DNA from: Mycobacterium sp. 3519A
GTDB lineage: Bacteria; Actinomycetota; Actinomycetes; Mycobacteriales; Mycobacteriaceae
Reading direction: 5' to 3'
Assembly (NCBI RefSeq): GCF_900240945.1
Contig: NZ_OESG01000012.1
Location: 992,001 to 1,056,000 of the forward strand
DNA length: 64,000 bases
Below the pieces are notes generated by a model that saw only the letters and a list, made by a program, of their open reading frames with translations, ran no database searches and was not told the origin of the DNA. Positions 60,132 through 64,000 of this stretch are shown one piece after another. The translations under genes and the position numbers were made by a program. The number at the start of each line of letters is the position of its first letter. Positions within the stretch are counted from its first letter, which is position 1.

Positions 60132-61019
60132 TCAGAGGCCGGCCGGCAGAATATTCGGGTTGGCGGTCGCGGGCGGTTCCAGCGGCGGTAGCTCCTTCAG
60201 GCCGTCCAGGCTGTGTACCGCCAGACCTTGGGACCACGGATAGTGCAGGCTGAACGCCACCAGCCCGGTGCGTTCTTCGGCAGGCAGATGACACATCGCC
60301 AACACGGTTTCGGCGAGATACTCCACGGGTTCGGTGGGAAACGTTTCGGGAATCAGGCTCGCCGCGCCGGGGGTCCTGATCGCGGTGGAGGGGCCGACGC
60401 AGTTGACAGCAATGTTGCCGTCGAGCAGTTCGGCCGCTACGCCCTGGGTGAAGCGGTGCAGTGCGGCCTTCATCGACGCGTAGATCACGTCGCCGGAGGT
60501 CTTGTTGTACTCCCGATACGGCCGCACCGGGGCCACACCGGTGACTGACCCGATGTTGACGATCCAGCCGCCGCCCTGTTGGCGCATATGCGGCACAACG
60601 GCTTTCGTCAGCACGAACGGGGTGCGTAGGTAGTGTTCGACGGTCCGCTCGAAGGTATCGAGCGACATGTCCTCGACAACCGAGTAGTCCGCGAAGCCCG
60701 CGTTGTTGACCAGTATGTCGATCCGCCCTGTGCGGTCGAGCACGGCGTCGATCAGTCCATCGCGAGCATCGACGTTCTCGAGGTCGGCGGCCAGTCCGAA
60801 CGCCGATCCGCCTGCCGCTTCGATCAGTTCGATGGTCTCGTCGATTGTTCCTGGGATCGCCGTCGCGACCCCTGACCGGACAGACTTGGATGGCGTGTGG
60901 GCCCGCGCCGTCACCGCAACGGTGGCCCCTTCCGCGGCGAGACGCTGTGCGATCGCCCGTCCGATGCCGCGGCTGCTGCCCGTCACCAAAGCCGTTCTTC
61001 CGCTGAGCAATCGCGTCAT
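60132..61019 (-). CDS. Short-chain dehydrogenase/reductase
   Basis: 295 aa from ATG 61019, overlapping the BVMO stop (ATGA). TGSSRGIGRAIAQRLAAEGATVAVTARAHT, VNNAGFADYSVVEDM, NIGSVTG and Y-x3-K in YASMKAALHRF. Residues about 40-60 contain an unusual insert (TPSKSVRSGVATAIPGTIDETIELIEAAGG). The C-terminal PWSQGLAVHSLDGLKELPPLEPP tail is longer than in most SDRs. Probably makes the ketone for, or reduces a product of, the coupled BVMO. Confidence 0.87.
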   Translation of the reverse strand: MTRLLSGRTALVTGSSRGIGRAIAQRLAAEGATVAVTARAHTPSKSVRSGVATAIPGTIDETIELIEAAGGSAFGLAADLENVDARDGLIDAVLDRTGRIDILVNNAGFADYSVVEDMSLDTFERTVEHYLRTPFVLTKAVVPHMRQQGGGWIVNIGSVTGVAPVRPYREYNKTSGDVIYASMKAALHRFTQGVAAELLDGNIAVNCVGPSTAIRTPGAASLIPETFPTEPVEYLAETVLAMCHLPAEERTGLVAFSLHYPWSQGLAVHSLDGLKELPPLEPPATANPNILPAGL

Positions 61020-62953
61020 TGCAGCTCGAAATGGTCTTCGACCGGCGCTCGGTGCTGATGCCAGATATCGACGAGCCGGTACGGGGTGGCAACCACCACC
61101 CGGCCCGAACCAGAACGGTAGTAGGTGTGCGCGTTGGGGGTGTGACACCAGACGGTGCCCGCCATGGCCTCGTCGATGTCGGCGACATAGTCGTCGTAGG
61201 CCTGCTGGGTGACCTCCATGGTGGTGGCGCCGCGCAGCGCCATCAATTGCAGGCACTCGATCACGTAGTGCGCCATCACTTCCATCGAGAAGTTGGCCCC
61301 GGCGCCGTGCCCCGGGCTGTAGTTCGGCGCGGAGTTGATGAACAAATTGGGGAATCCGGGCACCGTTCCACCCCGGTAGGCGCGAGGGCTGTCACCCCAT
61401 TCGTCTGTCAGCTTCTTTCCGCCGCGTCCGCGGATGTCGACGGTGGACAGGAAGTCAAGGTGATAGCCGGTCGCGTAGATGATGACGTCCAGGTCGATCT
61501 GCCTACCATCCTGGGTGACAATGCCTTTGGCGTTGATCGCGGCGGGTTCACTGGCTTCGACGTCGACGTGGTCGCGGGTCAGTGCGGCGTAGTAACCGCC
61601 GGGATCTCTGATGATTCGTTTGCCGTAGGGCGCGAAGTCAGGGGTGACCTTCCTCGCCAGTTCGCTGTCGGCGCCGAACGTTCGGTCGATGTATTCAAGA
61701 CACATCTGCAACAGCACGTCGTTGGCCTGAGAGATGGACAGGTGGTCGGCGGCCCATTCCGGATCCTGCAGGATGACCGGGTAGTTGTTGTCGGATGTGC
61801 CCCAGTAGGACTTGAGTCTGTTCCAGTTCGCGTAATACGGCACGTGACGGCCGAGGTAGCGCCGATGGTCCGGGACGTCGTCGGTCAATCGCTTGCGGGG
61901 AGCGACCCAGTGCGGTTGGCGCTGGAACACCGTCAGGTGCTCGACGTCGTCGACGCAGGCGTCGACGATCTGCACCGCCGTGCACCCGGCACCGATGACG
62001 GCCACCCGCTTACCGGTGAGGTCCACTGACGAGTCCCACTGCGCCGAATGAATGCTGATGCCGGAGAAGGAATCTCGCCCCGACACGTCGGGCCACCGGG
62101 GGCGGTTGAGATAACCCGCGGCGGTGACCACGACACGGGCGTAGCTGACGTCGCGATTGCCGTCCGCATCGACGGCGTGAACCTGCCACTGCCTGCGGTC
62201 CTCGTCCCACCTCAGGGCCTCGACCTCGGTGCGGAACCGGGTGTGCTCGCGCAGGCCGTACTTGTCTGCCAGCGACACCAGGTACGCCTGATACTCCGCG
62301 CCCTGCGGGTAGTAGCTGGTCCATTCGGGGTTCACGTCCCGTGACAACGAGTAATAGGCCGATGGCGTATCGACGCCGATACCGGGATACGTGGTGGTCA
62401 GCCACGTACCTCCGACCTCGTCGTTGCGGTCGAAGATCTCGAACTCCACCCCGGCATCGGCCGCCGCCAGTGCGGTGATCATGCCCGCCAGTCCCGCGCC
62501 GACGATCGCGACCGTGAGTGCCTTCGGGATCGGCGCCGTGCGCGGCAGCGTCGGCTGGGACAGCTGGAACCCACCCTGCTCGAGCAGCAGCGGGATGAAC
62601 TCATCGGCGACCTCCGAGCCAAGGGCCACCGGCGCGATTTTGGCGAAGAGTTCGGGGTTGTCCGGCGCGACTGAACCGACTGCACGGGGCGCCCCCTCGA
62701 CCGCCTTCGCCAAGGCCTTAACCAAGGCCTCCACCAGAGCCTCGGCGGTGTCAGGATCGGTGACCCCGGCGCGCTCGGGCGGATCGGGAACATGCGAGAT
62801 CTTGGGCCCGAACACGTCGACAACCGACGGATCGCCGGTCAATTGCGCAAGCACGGCGACCAGCACGCCAGGGTCGGCTTCGCGGAGATTGACCCGCAAC
62901 TCCCCTGCGTCGACTTCGATCTCCGCAGCGCAGGCGGTGGGGACTGTAGCCAT
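61016..62953 (-). CDS. Long Baeyer-Villiger monooxygenase (4-hydroxyacetophenone monooxygenase-like)
   Basis: 645 aa from ATG 62953. About 140 residues of helical N-terminal extension precede the first Rossmann motif (GAGLAG, 152-157), the layout of 4-hydroxyacetophenone monooxygenase and related aryl-ketone BVMOs. The fingerprint is F296-S-G-x3-H302-x3-W306-D307 and the second nucleotide motif is GAGCTA (321-326). Expected to turn an aryl or cyclic ketone into an ester. Clearly different from the 537-aa BVMO at 50119. Confidence 0.92.
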   Translation of the reverse strand: MATVPTACAAEIEVDAGELRVNLREADPGVLVAVLAQLTGDPSVVDVFGPKISHVPDPPERAGVTDPDTAEALVEALVKALAKAVEGAPRAVGSVAPDNPELFAKIAPVALGSEVADEFIPLLLEQGGFQLSQPTLPRTAPIPKALTVAIVGAGLAGMITALAAADAGVEFEIFDRNDEVGGTWLTTTYPGIGVDTPSAYYSLSRDVNPEWTSYYPQGAEYQAYLVSLADKYGLREHTRFRTEVEALRWDEDRRQWQVHAVDADGNRDVSYARVVVTAAGYLNRPRWPDVSGRDSFSGISIHSAQWDSSVDLTGKRVAVIGAGCTAVQIVDACVDDVEHLTVFQRQPHWVAPRKRLTDDVPDHRRYLGRHVPYYANWNRLKSYWGTSDNNYPVILQDPEWAADHLSISQANDVLLQMCLEYIDRTFGADSELARKVTPDFAPYGKRIIRDPGGYYAALTRDHVDVEASEPAAINAKGIVTQDGRQIDLDVIIYATGYHLDFLSTVDIRGRGGKKLTDEWGDSPRAYRGGTVPGFPNLFINSAPNYSPGHGAGANFSMEVMAHYVIECLQLMALRGATTMEVTQQAYDDYVADIDEAMAGTVWCHTPNAHTYYRSGSGRVVVATPYRLVDIWHQHRAPVEDHFELQ

Positions 62954-63053
62954 GCACCGAGTATCAAAGCCGCCGGGCATTTCGCCGACGGCGTCTTCCT
63001 CTCAGCGGGACATGATCGGCCGTCCATCCGCGGCGGTGCATAGTGTTCGGTGC

Positions 63054-64000
63054 ATGCAGCCGGAACTGGACAGCGTGGTCGCGCAGGCGCGCAGCCACAC
63101 GCTCGGCGACATTCCTCGCCGCTCTGCCCGCAGGCAACCCGACAAGATCGCGATCATCGACGGCGACGTGGTGCTGACGTTCGCCGAATTCGACGACCTG
63201 GTGGACCGAGCGGCGGCGGCATTGGCTGACAACGGGTTCCGACCAGGCGATCGCATCGCCCTGTTGTCACACAACTGCTGGCAGTACGCCGTCATCGCGT
63301 TCGCCACCGCACGCGCGGCGGTCGTGCTGGTCCCGATCAACTTCATGCTCACCGGTGAGGAGATCGCGTTCATCCTCGGTCACAGCAAGGCGACCGGCTT
63401 CATCGTCGAGGACGACCTGATCCCGACGGCCGAGCAGGCGATGACTCTCGGCGGCAGGGTCGAGACGAAGGTCGCACTGTCGGGTCGTGGCCAGTCCGCC
63501 GTGAGTGGCTGGGACGATTTCGCGCAGTGGCTGGCCACCACGAGCGCCGCACCCCGCCCGCACATCGAGGACGACCAGCTGCTGCGGCTGATGTACACCA
63601 GCGGCACGGAATCGCGGCCGAAGGGTGTGATGCACACCAGTCGCAGCCTGATGTGGCAGTACATCAGCACGATCGTCGCCGGCGAGATGTCGGGCGACGA
63701 CGTCGAGGTGCACTCGCTACCGCTGTACCACTGCGCGCAGCTGGACAACTTCTTGGCCACCGACATCTACCTCGGCGCCACCAGCATCATCCTGCCGCGG
63801 CCGGAACCCGAGCTGGTGCTTCGGGCCATCGCGCACCACGGCGCGACGAATTATTTTGCACCGCCGACGGTTTGGATTTCTCTGCTGCGCTCCCCCGTTT
63901 TCGACGAGGTCGACCTGTCGAGTCTTCGCAAGGGTTACTACGGCGCGTCACCGATGCCGAGAGAGATTCTGGCCGAGATGCGTCGGCGACTGCCGAATCT
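63054..64000 (+). CDS. Acyl-CoA synthetase / AMP-dependent ligase (3' end outside window)
   Basis: 315 codons visible. AMP-binding core motif LMYTSGTESRPKGVMHTSRSLM at about 182-203 and earlier VLTFAEFDDLVDRAAAALADNGFRPGDRIALLSHN; ends during the GASPMPREIL region. Such FadD-type ligases activate side-chain or substrate carboxylates as CoA thioesters. Divergent from the long BVMO, 100 bases apart, and probably part of the same pathway. Confidence 0.93.
   Translation, partial: MQPELDSVVAQARSHTLGDIPRRSARRQPDKIAIIDGDVVLTFAEFDDLVDRAAAALADNGFRPGDRIALLSHNCWQYAVIAFATARAAVVLVPINFMLTGEEIAFILGHSKATGFIVEDDLIPTAEQAMTLGGRVETKVALSGRGQSAVSGWDDFAQWLATTSAAPRPHIEDDQLLRLMYTSGTESRPKGVMHTSRSLMWQYISTIVAGEMSGDDVEVHSLPLYHCAQLDNFLATDIYLGATSIILPRPEPELVLRAIAHHGATNYFAPPTVWISLLRSPVFDEVDLSSLRKGYYGASPMPREILAEMRRRLPN

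Overview
The window is high-GC actinobacterial DNA, most likely from a fast-growing Mycolicibacterium-type mycobacterium. The evidence is the gene order lepA, PemK-like protein, CBS protein, rnz, transglutaminase / alpha-E / ATP-grasp trio, rpsT, holA, comEC, comEA. From memory this matches M. tuberculosis H37Rv Rv2404c-Rv2415c. A complete yrbEAB-mceABCDEF operon, MmpS-like and PknH-C-like secreted proteins, F420-type (LLM) oxidoreductases and mycofactocin-type SDRs point the same way. No tRNA, rRNA, CRISPR array or intact insertion sequence was recognised.

Layout. (1) 1-408: 5' end of a DUF222/13E12-repeat gene that leaves the window. (2) 831-5562: a compact plus-strand sulfur operon with an ArsR-rhodanese fusion regulator, an MddA-like methanethiol methyltransferase, an MBL-rhodanese-rhodanese persulfide dioxygenase-like protein, an MFS transporter and two DUF202 membrane proteins. 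(3) 5566-10712: two sensor-domain lipoproteins, lepA, a PemK-like gene, a GNAT and a CBS protein. (4) 10792-17575: accessory insert between the CBS gene and rnz. It holds a TetR/flavin monooxygenase/aldo-keto reductase set with a strong operator, and a Rieske oxygenase / GlnT-like glutamylating enzyme / creatininase-family amidase / TetR operon that looks like an amine-oxidation pathway. (5) 17752-27962: core block (rnz to comEA), interrupted by an LLM/membrane protein/MarR module. (6) 28076-36122: cobalt-type nitrile hydratase with its activator, an acetamidase/formamidase-RidA-slipin operon, and several secreted proteins.

(7) 36142-64000: an Mce importer operon divergent from a large catabolic island. 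The island has close relatives of the steroid ring A/B enzymes (HsaA-, HsaC- and HsaD-like, a KstD-like flavoprotein and a lone KshB-like ferredoxin), two different Baeyer-Villiger monooxygenases, four SDRs (two mycofactocin type), an LLM oxidoreductase, an OYE-family reductase, an HSL-type esterase, an IclR regulator, two small alpha/beta-barrel-like proteins and an acyl-CoA ligase cut by the window end. It reads as uptake by Mce, activation by the ligase, dehydrogenation, Baeyer-Villiger insertion and ester hydrolysis, aromatic hydroxylation, extradiol ring cleavage and hydrolysis of the cleavage product. The substrate is unknown; a polycyclic or phenolic ketone is my best guess. This island and the Rieske/GlnT/creatininase operon are the best candidates for undescribed systems.
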